A DNA stretch of 64,000 nucleotides from Liolophura sinensis (taxonomy: Eukaryota; Mollusca; Polyplacophora; Chitonida; Chitonidae). Made by a program: the position numbers and the translations under genes. Numbering within the stretch: the stretch's first letter is position 1; every line of letters begins with the position of its first letter. The DNA lies in assembly GCF_032854445.1 (NCBI RefSeq), contig NC_088303.1:1435501-1499500 (forward strand), given 5' to 3'. The notes beneath the pieces were generated by a model, which did not search any database, was not told where the DNA came from, and saw only the letters and a list, made by a program, of their open reading frames with translations. Shown here one piece after another: positions 1-12,100 of this stretch.

Positions 1-3000
1 TTTGGTTGTTTATCTTTCACATTGTATATCTGCCCAGAGTGTATGTTTTGGTTGTTTATCTTTCACAGTGTAGGCCTATATCTGCACAGAGTGTATGTTT
101 GGTTGTTTATCTTTCACAGTCTATACCTGCCCAGAGTGTATGTTTGATTGTTTATCTTTTACAGTATATACCTGCCCAAAGTGAATGTTTCTTTGTTTAT
201 TTTTCACATTGTGTACCTGTCCTAAGTGTATGTTTTGGTTGTTTATCTTTCACAGTGTATATCTGCCCAAAGTGTATGTTTGGTTGTTTATCTTTCACAT
301 TGTATACCTGTCCAGAGTGTATGTTTGGTTGTTTATCTTTCACAGTGTATACCTGTCCAGAGTGTATGTTTGGTTGTTTATCTTTCACAGTGTATGTTTG
401 CCCAGAGAGTAGGTTTGGTTGTTTATCTTTCACAGTGTATACCTGCCCAGAGTGTAGGTTTGGTTGTTTATCTTTCACAGTGTATATCTGTCCAGAGTGT
501 ATATTTGGTTGTTTATCTTTCACAGTGTAAACCTGACCAGAGTGTATATTTGGTTGTTTATCTTTCACACTGTATATCTGCCCAAAGTGTATGTTTGGTT
601 GTTTATCTTTCACAGTGTATATCTGCCCAGAGTGTATGTTTGGTTGTTTATCTTTCACATTGTCCATCTGCCCAGAGTGCATGTTTGGTTGTTTGTCTTT
701 CACACTGTTTATCTGCCCAGAGTGTATGTTTGGTTGTTTATCTTTCACAAAGTATGTCTGCCCAGAGTGTATTTTTGGTTGTTTCTCTTTTACAGTGTAT
801 ACCTGCCCAGAGTGATCGTTTGGTTGTTTATCTTTCACCGTGTATATCTGTCCAGAGTGTATGTTTGGTTGTTTATCTTTCACGGAATATACCTGTCCAG
901 AGTGTATGTTTAGTCATTTATCTTTTACAGTGTATACCTATAAAGAGTGTAAGTTTGGTTGTTTATCTTTCACAGTGTATACATGCCCAGAGTGTATGTT
1001 TTGGATGTTTATCTTTCACAGTGTATACCTGCCCAGAGTGTATGTTTGGTTGTTTATCTTTCACAGTGTATACCTGCTCAGAGTGTGTGTTTTGTTTATC
1101 TTTCACAGTGTATATCTGCCCTGAGTATATGTTTTGGTTGTTTATCTTTCACTGTGTATATCAACCCAGAGTGCATATTTGGTTGTTTGTCTTTAATAGT
1201 GTATACCTGTCCAGAATGTCTGTTTGGTTGTTTATCTTTCACAGTGTATATCTGTCCAGGGTGTATGTTTGGTTGTTTATCTTTCACAGTGTATATCTGC
1301 CCAGAGTGTATGTTTGGTTGTTTATCTTTCACAGTGTATATCTGCCCAGAGTGTATGTTAAATTGTTTATCCTTCAGATTGTAAATCTGCCCAGAGTGTA
1401 TGTTTTGGTTGTTTATCTTTCACAGTGTATATCTGCATCTGCCCAGAGTGTACGTTTGGTTGTTTATCTTTCACATTGTGTATGCACCCAGAATGTATGA
1501 TTGGTTGTTTATCTTTCACACTGTATACCTGTCCAGAGTGTATGTTTTGTTGTTTATCTTTCACAGTGTATATCTGTCCAGATTGTATTGTTGGTTTTTC
1601 ATCTTTCACACTGTATATCTGCCCAGAGTGTATGTTTTGGTTGTTTATCTTTCACAGTGTATATCTGTCCAGAGTGTATGTTTTGGTTGTTTATCTTTCA
1701 CACTGTATATTTGCCCAGAGTGTATGTTTATTTGTTTATTTTTCATAGTGTATATCTGCCCAGAATGTATGTTTGGTTGTTTATCTTTCACATTGTGTAT
1801 CCGCCCAGAGTGTATGTTTGGTTGTTTATCTTTTAAGGTGTAAATCTGCCCAGAATGTATGTTTGGTTGTTTATCTGACACACTGTATATCTGCCCAAAG
1901 TGTATGTTTGGTTGTTTATCTTTCACAGTGTATATCTGTCCAGAGTGTATGTTTGGTTGTTTACCTTTCACAGTGTATATCTGCACATAGTGTATGTTTG
2001 GTTGTTTATCTTCCATGGTGTGTACCTGTCCAGAGTGTATGTTTGGTTGATTATCTTCCATGGTGTGTACCTGTCCAGAGTGTATGTTGGTTGTTTATCT
2101 TTCACAGTGTATATCTGCACAGAGTGTATGTTTGGTTGTTAATCTTCCATGGTGTGTACCTCTCTAGAGTGTATGATTGGTTGTTTATCTTCCATGGTGT
2201 GTACCTGTCTAGAGTGTATGTTTGGTTGTTTATCTTTCACAGTGTATATATGCACAGAGCTTATGTTTGGTTGTTTATCTTCCATGGTGTGTACCTGTCC
2301 AGAGTGTATGTTTGGTTGTTTATCTTTCACAGTGTATATCTGCACAGAGTGTATCTTTGGTTGTTTATCTTCCTTGGTGTGTACCTGTCCAGAGCGTATG
2401 TTTGATTGTTTATCTTTCACAGTGTATATCTGCACAGAGTGTATGTTTGGTTATTTATCTTCCATGGTGTGTACCTGTCTAGAGTGTATGTTTGGTTGTT
2501 TATCTTTCACATTGTGTATATATGCACAGAGTGTACGTTTGGTTGTTTATCTTCCATGGTGTGTATCTGCCCAGAGTGTATGTTTGGTTGTTTATCTTTC
2601 ACAGTGTATATCTGCACAGAGTGTATGTTTGGTTGTTTATCTTTCACAGTGTATACCTGCCCAGAGTGTATGTTTGGTCGTTTATCCTTCATAGTGTATA
2701 TCTGCAAAGAGTGTATGTTCGGTTGTTTATCTTCCATGGTGTGTACCTGTCTAGAGTGTATGTTTGGTTGTTTATCTTTCACAGTGTATATCTGTCCAGA
2801 GTGTATATTTGGTTGTTTATCTTTCACAGTGTAAACCTGACCAGAGTGTATATTTGGTTGTTTATCTTTTACACTGTATATCTGCCCAAAGTGTATGTTT
2901 GGTTGTTTATCTTTCACAGTGTATATCTGCCCAGAGTGTATGTTTGGTTGTTTATCTTTCAAATTGTCCATCTGCCCAGAGTGCATGTTTGGTTGTTTGT

Positions 3001-6000
3001 CTTTCACACTGTATATCTGCCCAGAGTGTATGTTTGGTTGTTTCTCTTTTACAAAGTATGTCTGCCCAGAGTGTATTTTTGGTTGTTTCTCTTTTACAGT
3101 GTATACCTGCCCAGAGTGATCGTTTGGTTGTTTATCTTTCACCGTGTATATCTGTCCAGAGTGTATGTTTGGTTGTTTATCTTTCACAGAATATACCTGT
3201 CCAGAGTGTATGTTTAGTCATTTATCTTTTACAGTGTATACCTGTAAAGAGTGTAAGTTTGGTTGTTTATCTTTCACAGTGTAAACATGCCCAGAGTGTA
3301 TGTTTCATTGTTTATCTTTCACAGTGTATACCTGCCCAGAGTGTATGTTTGGTTGTTTATCTTTCACAGTGTATACCTGCTCAGAGTGTGTGTTTTGGTT
3401 ATCTTTCACAGTGTATATCTGCCCTGAGTATATGTTTTGGTTGTTTATCTTTCACAGTGTATATCAACCCAGAGTGCATATTTGGTTGTTTGTTTTTAAT
3501 AGTGTATACCTGTCCAGAATGTATGTTTGGTTGTTTATCTTTCACAGTGTATATCTGTCCAGGGTGTATGTTTGGTTGTTTATCTTTCACAGTGTATATC
3601 TGCCCAGAGTGTATGTTTGGTTGTTTATCTTTCACAGTGTATATCTGTCCAGAGTGTATGTTTTGGTTGTTTATCTTTCACAGTGTATACCTGCCCAGAG
3701 TGAATGTTTCGTTGTTTGTCTTTCACAGTGTATATCTGCCCAGAGTGTATGTTTGGTTGTTTATCTTTCACATTGTATATCTGCCCAGAGTGTATGTTTT
3801 GGTTGTTTATCTTTCACAGTGTAGGCCTATATCTGCACAGATAGTATGTTTGGTTGTTTATCTTTCACAGTGTATACCTGCCCAGAGTGTATGTTTGATT
3901 GTTTATCTTTTACAGTGTATACCTGCCTAAAGTGAATGTTTCTTTGTTTTTTTTTCACATTGTGTACCTGTCCTAAGTGTATGTTTTGGTTGTTTATCTT
4001 TTACAGTGTATATCTGCCCAAAGTGTATGTTTTGGTTGTTTATCTTTCACATTGTGTATACCTGTCCAGAGTGTATGTTTGGTTGTTTATCTTTCACAGT
4101 GTATACCTGTCCAGAATGTATGTTTGGTTCTTTATCTTTCACAGTGTATGTTTGCCCAGAGTGTAGGTTTGGTTGTTTATCTTTCACAGTGTATACCTGC
4201 CCAGAGTGTAGGTTTGGTTGTTTATCTTTCACAGTGTATATCTGTCCAGAGTGTATATTTGGTTGTTTATCTTTCACAGTGTAAACCTGACCAGAGTGTA
4301 TATTTGGTTGTTTATCTTTTACACTGTATATCTGCCCAAAGTGTATGTTTGGTTGTTTATCTTTCACAGTGTATATCTGCCCAGAGTGTATGTTTGGTTG
4401 TTTATCTTTCACATTGTCCATCTGCCCAGAGTGCATGTTTGGTTGTTTATCTTTCACACTGTATATCTGCCCAGAGTGTATGTTTGGTTGTTTATCTTTC
4501 ACAAAGTATGTCTGCCCAGAGTGTATTTTTGGTTGTTTCTCTTTTACAGTGTATACCTGCCCAGAGTGATCGTTTGGTTGTTTATCTTTCACCGTGTATA
4601 TCTGTCCAGAGTGTATGTTTGGTTGTTTATCTTTCACAGAATATACCTGTCCAGAGTGTATGTTTAGTCATTTATCTTTTACAGTGTATACCTGTAAAGA
4701 GTGTAAGTTTGGTTGTTTATCTTTCACAGTGTAAACATGCCCAGAGTGTATGTTTCATTGTTTATCTTTCACAGTGTATACCTGCCCAGAGTGTATGTTT
4801 GGTTGTTTATCTTTCACAGTGTATACCTGCTCAGAGTGTGTGTTTTGGTTATCTTTCACAGTGTGTATCTGCCCTGAGTATATGTTTTGGTTGTTTATCT
4901 TTCACAGTGTATATCAACCCAGAGTGCGTATTTGGTTGTTTGTCTTTAATAGTGTATACCTGTCCAGAATGTCTGTTTGGTTGTTTATCTTTCACAGTGT
5001 ATATCTGTCCAGGGTGTATGTTTGGTTGTTTATCTTTCACAGTGTATATCTGCCCAGAGTGTATGTTTGGTTGTTTATCTTTCACAGTGTATATCTGTCC
5101 AGAGTGTATGTTTTGGTTGTTTATCTTTCACAGTGTATACCTGCCCAGAGTGTATGTTTGATTGTTTATCTTTTACAGTGTATACCTGCCCAAAGTGAAT
5201 GTTTCGTTGTTTGTCTTTCACAGTGTATATCTGCCCAGAGTGTATGTTTGGTTGTTTATCTTTCACATTGTATATCTGCCCAGAGTGTATGTTTTGGTTG
5301 TTTATCTTTCACAGTGTAGGCCTATATCTGCACAGAGTGTATGTTTGGTTGTTTATCTTTCACAGTGTATACCTGCCCAGAGTGTATGTTTGATTGTTTA
5401 TCTTTTACAGTGTATACCTGCCCAAAGTGAATGTTTCTTTGTTTATTTTTCACATTGTGTACCTGTCCTAAGTGTATGTTTTGGTTGTTTATCTTTAACA
5501 GTGTATATCTGCCCAAAGTGTATGTTTTGGTTGTTTATCTTTCACATTGTGTATACCTGTCCAGAGTGTATGTTTGGTTGTTTATCTTTCACAGTGTATA
5601 CCTGTCCAGAATGTATGTTTGGTTGTTTATCTTTCACAGTGTATGTTTGCCCAGAGTGTAGGTTTGGTTGTTTATCTTTCACAGTGTATACCTGCCCAGA
5701 GTGTAGGTTTGGTTGTTTATCTTTCACAGTGTATATCTGTCCAGAGTGTATATTTGGTTGTTTATCTTTCACAGTGTAAACCTGACCAGAGTGTATATTT
5801 GGTTGTTTATCTTTTACACTGTATATCTGCCCAAAGTGTATGTTTGGTTGTTTATCTTTCACAGTGTATATCTGCCCAGAGTGTATGTTTGGTTGTTTAT
5901 CTTTCACATTGTCCATCTGCCCAGAGTGCATGTTTGGTTGTTTGTCTTTCACAGTGTATATCTGCCCATAGTGTATGTTTGGTTGTTTATCTTTCTCAAA

Positions 6001-9000
6001 GTATGTCTGCCCCGAGTGTATTTTTGGTTGTTTCTCTTTTACAGTGTATACCTGCCCAGAGTGATCGTTTGGTTGTTTATCTTTCACCGTGTATATCTGT
6101 CCAGAGTGTATGTTTGGTTGTTTATCTTTCACGGAATATACCTGTCCAGAGTGTATGTTTAGTCATTTATCTTTTACAGTGTATACCTGTAAAGAGTGTA
6201 AGTTTGGTTGTTTATCTTTCACAGTGTATACCTGTCCAGAGTGTATGTTTGGTTGTTTATCTTTCACAGTGTATACCTGCTCAGAGTGTGTGTTTTGTTT
6301 ATCTTTCACAGTGTATATCTGCCCTGAGTATATGTTTTGGTTGTTTATCTTTCACAGTGTATATCAACCCAGAGTGCATATTTGGTTGTTTGTCTTTAAT
6401 AGTGTATACCTGTCCAGAATGTCTGTTTGGTTGTTTATCTTTCACAGTGTATGTCTGTCCAGGGTGTATGTTTGGTAGTTTATCTTTCACAGTGTATATC
6501 TGCCCAAAGTGTATGTTTGGTTGTTTATCTTTCACAGTGTATATCTGCCCAGAGTGTATGTTAAATTGTTTATCCTTCAGATTGTAAATCTGCCCAGAGT
6601 GTATGTTTTGGTTGTTTATCTTTCACAGTGTATATCTGCATCTGCCCAGAGTGTAGGTTTGGTTGTTTATCTTTCACATTGTGTATGCACCCAGAATGTA
6701 TGATTGGTTGTTTATCTTTCACACTGTATACCTGTCCAGACTGTATGTTTTGTTGTTTATCTTTCACAGTGTATATCTGTCCAGATTGTATTGTTGGTTT
6801 TTCATCTTTCACACTGTATATCTGCCCAGAGTGTATATTTTGGTTGTTTATCTTTCACAGTGTATATCTGTCCAGAGTGTATGTTTTGGTTGTTTATCTT
6901 TCACACTGTATATTTGCCCAGAGTGTATGTTTATTTGTTTATTTTTCATAGTGTATATCTGCCCAGAATGTATGTTTGGTTGTTTATCTTTCACATTGTG
7001 TATCCGCCCAGAGTGTATGTTTGGTTGTTTATCTTTTAAGGTGTAAATCTGCCCAGAATGTATGTTTGGTTGTTTATCTGACACACTGTATATCTGCCCA
7101 AAGTGTATGTTTGGTTGTTTATCTTTCACAGTGTATATCTGTCCAGAGTGTATGTTTTGGATGTTTATCTTTCACAGTGTATATCTGTCCAGAGTGTATG
7201 TTTTGGATGGTTATCTTTCACAGTGTATGCCTGCCGAGAGTGTATGTTTGGTTGTTTATATTTCACAGTGTATATTTGTCCAGAGTGTATATTTGGTTGT
7301 TGATCTTTCACAGTGTAAATCTGCCCAGAATGTATGTTTGGTTGTTTATCTTTCACATTGTTTATCTGCCCTGAGTTTATGATTGGTTGTTTATCTTTCA
7401 CATTGTTTATCTGCCCTGAGTGTATGATTGGTTGTTTATCTTTCACAGTATATATCTGTCCAGAGTGTATGTTTGGTTGTTTGCCTTTCACAGTGTATAC
7501 CTGTCCAGAATGTCTGTTTGGTTGTTTATCTTTCACATTGTATATCTGCACAGAGTGTATCTTTGGTTGTTTATCTTCCTTGGTGTGTACCTGTCCAGAG
7601 CGTATGTTTGGTTGTTTATCTTTCACATTGTATATCTGCACATAGTGTATGTTTGGTTGTTTATCTTCCTTGGTGTGTACCTGTCCAGAGCGTATGTTTG
7701 GTTGTTTATCTTTCACAGTGTATATCTGCACAGAGTGTATCTTTGGTTGTTTATCTTCCATGGTGTGTACCTGTCCAGAGTGTATGTTTGGTTGTTTATC
7801 TTCCATGGTGTGTACCTGTCCAGAGTGTATGTTTGGTTGTTTATCTTTCACAGTGTATATATGCACAGAGCGTATGTTTGGTTGTTTATCTTCCATGGTG
7901 TGTACCTGTCTAGAGTGTATGTTTGGTTGTTTATCTTTCACAGTGTATATCTGCACAGAGCATATGTTTGGTTGTTTATCTTCCATGGTGTGTACCTGTC
8001 TAGAGCGTATGTTTGGTTGTTTATCTTTCACAGTGTATATATGCACAGAGCGTATGTTTGGTTGTTTATCTTCCATGGTGTGTACCTGTCTAGAGTGTAT
8101 GTTTGGTTGTTTATCTTTCACAGTGTATATATGCACAGAGCGTATGTTTGGTTGTTTATCTTTTACAGTGTATATCTGCACAGAGTGTATGTTTGGTTGT
8201 TAATCTTCCATGGTGTGTACCTCTCTAGAGTGTATGATTGGTTGTTTATCTTCCATGGTGTGTACCTGTCTAGAGTGTATGTTTGGTTGTTTATCTTTCA
8301 CAGTGTATATATGCACAGAGCGTATGTTTGGTTGTTTATCTTCCATGGTGTGTACCTGTCCAGAGTGTATGTTTGGTTGTTTATCTTTCACAGTGTATAT
8401 CTGCACAGAGTGTATCTTTGGTTGTTTATCTTCCTTGGTGTGTACCTGTCCAGAGCGTATGTTTGGTTGTTTATCTTTCACAGTGTATATCTGCACAGAG
8501 TGTATGTTTGGTTGTTTATCTTCCATGGTGTGTACCTGTCTAGAGTGTATGTTTGGTTGTTTATCTTTCACATTGTGTATATATGCACAGAGTGTACGTT
8601 TGGTTGTTTATCTTCCATGGTGTGTATCTGCCCAGAGTGTATGTTTGGTTGTTTATCTTTCACATTGTATATCTGCACAGAGTGTATGTTTGGTTGTTTA
8701 TCTTTCACAGTGTATACCTGCCCAGAGTGTATGTTTGGTCGTTTATCTTTCATAGTGTATATCTGCAAAGAGTGTATGTTCGGTTGTTTATCTTCCAAGG
8801 TGTGTACCTGTCTAGAGTGTATGTTTGGTTGTTTGTCTTTAACATTGTGTATATATGCACAGAGTGTATGTTTGGTTGTTTATCTTCCATGGTGTGTACC
8901 TGTCCAGAGTGTATGTTTGGTTGTTTATCTTTCACAGTGTATATCTGCACAGAGTGTATGTTTGGTTGTTTATCTTCCATGGTGTGTGTCTGCCCAGAGT

Positions 9001-9050
9001 GTATGTTTGGTTGTTTATATTTTACAGTGTATACCTGCCCAGAGATAAAA
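1..9050. repeat. 45-bp minisatellite spanning an intron acceptor and exon start
   Basis: About 200 tandem copies of a 45-bp unit. On the + strand each unit reads as a pyrimidine-rich intron end (TTTATCTTTCACAG) followed by TGTATAYCTGCCCAGAG. The final unit is exactly the acceptor and first 17 bases of the IMPACT-like exon at 9028. Two monomer types exist. The A type keeps the CACAG acceptor. In the B type (2000-2790 and 7540-8990) the segment reads TTCCATGGTGTGTACC and the AG is lost; there A and B alternate as a 90-bp dimer. Several occasional 46-bp monomers carry an extra T. The array continues beyond the left edge. Because 45 is divisible by three and most frames lack stops, long ORFs appear on both strands; I do not regard them as genes. 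Confidence 0.97.
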
Positions 9051-9122
9051 CATGGAGAACCACTTTCAGACAGGAAGAGTAAATTCATGGCCCATTTAGC
9101 TCCTGTTATCCATGTTTCTCAG
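9028..9122 (+). CDS. IMPACT: IMPACT-like gene, first exon in window
   Basis: The exon codes for TCPEIKHGEPLSDRKSKF followed by MAHLAPVIHVSQ and ends in CAG before the donor GTGAGC. I chose the acceptor after TATATTTTACAG (exon starts 9028, with two bases completing a split codon) because the residues PEIKHG align with the family upstream of the conserved DR(K/R)S motif. A second AG after CTGCCCAG would start the exon at 9043. The first 17 exon bases and the intron bases before them are the last unit of the 45-bp array to the left. Confidence 0.88.
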
Positions 9123-12100
9123 GTGAGCTCTTCAATCCTTGAATTGTGTGTGTTGAACATAGTACTTCCAGGCTACTGATTCAGACTGTTCATATTGAAC
9201 ATTCTGGACATATGACTCAAGTATGACTCTAAACGTCTAAAGGTGTATGGCTCTAACTGATCATGTTGAGCAGATACATCCAGGTGTATGACTCAAACTG
9301 TTCATGTTTAGCAGATACATCCAGGTGTATGGCTCAAACTGATAATGTTGAGCAAGTACATTCAGGTGTATGGCTCAAACTTTTCATGTTGAGCAGATAC
9401 ATCCAGTTGTATGGCTGAAACTGTTCATGTTCAGCATATACGTCCAGGTGCATTACTCAAACTGTTCATGTTGAGCAGACATCCAGGTGTATGACTCAAA
9501 CTGTTCATGTTGAGCAGATACATCCAGGTGCATTACTCAAACTGTTCATGTTGAGCACACATCCAGGTGTATGACTCAAAGTGTTTATGTTGAGCATATA
9601 CATCCAGGTGCATTACTCAAACTGACTCAAACTGTTCATGTTGAGCAGATACATCCAGGTCTATGGCTCAAACTGTTTATGTTGAGCAGATACATTCAGG
9701 TGTATGGCTCAATCTGGTCATGTTGAGCAGATTCATCCAGGTGTATGGCTGAAACTGTTATTGTTGAGCAGGCATCTAGGTGTATGACTCAATCTGTTCA
9801 TGTTGAGCAGATACATCCAGGTGTATGGCTCAAACTGTTCATGTTGAGCAGATTCATCCAGGTGTATGACTTAAACTGTTCATATTGAGCACACATCCAG
9901 ATGTATGACTCAAACTGTTTATGTTGAGCATATACATCCAGGTGCATTACTCAAACTGACTCAAACTGTTCATGTTAAGCAGATACATCCAGGTGTATGG
10001 CTCAAACTGTTCATGTTGAGCAAATACATCCAGGCGTATGGCTCAAACTGTTTATGTTGAGCAGACTCATCCAGGTGTATGAGGCAACATATGCATGTTA
10101 ATCAGATGCCTCTCAGCTTATGACTAAACATCTTCATATTAATTAGTTTCCTCATATTAATTTAGTTTGTGACTCAACATGTTTCTGTTAATTTTAATCC
10201 GATACCTCTGGACCTGTGACTGAAAATGTTCATTTTAATCAGATACCTCTGGACCTGTGACTGAAAATGTTCATTTTAATCAGATACCTCTAAGATTATG
10301 ACTGAAAATGTTCATTTCAATCAGATACCTCTGGCCTGTGACTGAAAATGTTCATTTTAATCAAATACCTTTAGACTTGTGATTGAAAATGTTCATTTTA
10401 ATCAGATACCACTAAGCTTATGACTGAAAATGTTCGTTTTAATTAGATACCTCTGGACCTGTGACTGAAAATGTTCATTTTAATCAGATACATTAGACTT
10501 GTGACTGAAAATGTTCATTTTAATCAGATACATTAGACTTGTGATTGAAAATGTTCATTTTAATCAGATACCTCTGGCCTGTGACTGAAAATGTTCATTT
10601 TAATCAGATACCTCTGGACCTGTTACTAAAAATGTTCATTTTAATCAGATACCTTTAGACTTGTGATTGAAAATGTTCATTTTAATCAGATACCTCTGGC
10701 CTGTGACTGAAAATCTTCATTTTAATCAGATACCTCTGGACCTGTGATTGAAAATGTTCATTTTAATCAGATACCTCTGGACCTGTGACTGAAAATGTTC
10801 ATTTTAATCAGATACATTAGACTTGTGATTGAAAATGTTTATTTTAATCAGATACCTCTGGACCTGTGACTGAAAATGTTCATTTTAATCAGATACCTCT
10901 GGACCTGTGACTGAAAATGTTCATTTTAATCAGATACATTAGACTTGTGATTGAAAATGTTCATTTTAATCAGATACATTAGACTTGTGATTGAAAATGT
11001 TCATTTTAATCAGATACCTTTAGACTTGTGATTGAAAATGTTCATTTTAATCAGATACATTAGACTTGTGATTGAAAATGTTCAGTTTAATCAGATACCT
11101 CTGGATCTATGACTGAAAATGTTCATTTTAATCAGATACCTCTGGCCTGTGATTGAAAATGTTCATTTTAATCAGATACCTTTAGACTTTTGATTGGAAA
11201 TGTTCATTTTAATCAGATACGTCTGGACCTGTGACTAAAAATGTTCATTTTAATCAGATACGTCTGGACCTGTGACTAAAAATGTTCATTTGAATCAGAT
11301 ACATTAGACTTGTGACTGAAAATGTTCATTTTAATCAGATACATTAGACTTGTGATTGAAAATGTTCATTTTAATCAGATACCTTTACACTTGTGATTGA
11401 AAATGTTCATTTTAATCAGATACATTAGACTTGTGATTGAAAATGTTCATTTTAATCAGATACATTAGACTTGTGATTGAAAATGTTCATTTTAATCAGA
11501 TACCTCTAAGATTATGACTGAAAATGTTCATTTCAATCAGATACCTCTGGCCTGTGACTGAAAATGTTCATTTTAATCAAATACCTTTAGACTTGTGATT
11601 GAAAATGTTCATTTTAATCAGATACCACTAAGCTTATGACTGAAAATGTTCGTTTTAATTAGATACCTCTGGACCTGTGACTGAAAATGTTCATTTTAAT
11701 CAGATACATTAGACTTGTGACTGAAAATGTTCATTTTAATCAGATACATTAGACTTGTGATTAAAAATGTTGATTTTAATCAGATACTTCTGGACCTGTG
11801 ACTGAAAATGTTCATTTTAATCAGATACCTTTAGACTTGTGATTGAAAATGTTCATTTTAATCAGATACCTCTGGCCTGTGACTGAAAATGTTCATTTTA
11901 ATCAGATGCCTCTAGACCTGTGACTAAAAATGTTCATTTTAATCAGATACCTTTAGACTTGTGATTGAAAATGTTCATTTTAATCAGATACCTCTGGCCT
12001 GTGACTGAAAATGTTCATTTTAATCAGATACCTCTGGACCTGTGATTGAAAATGTTCATTTTAATCAGATACCTCTGGACCTGTGACTGAAAATGTTCAT

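Noticed and set aside
197-8181. Long ORFs on both strands in the 45-bp array (for example - strand repeats of KDKQPNIHSGQIYTV, up to 338 codons, and + strand repeats up to 542 codons)
   Set aside because: The unit is 15 codons long and nearly stop-free in several frames on both strands, so ORFs arise by repetition. Frames are interrupted by 46-bp monomers, no promoter, signal or splice context is seen, and the array is better explained as copies of an intron-exon border.
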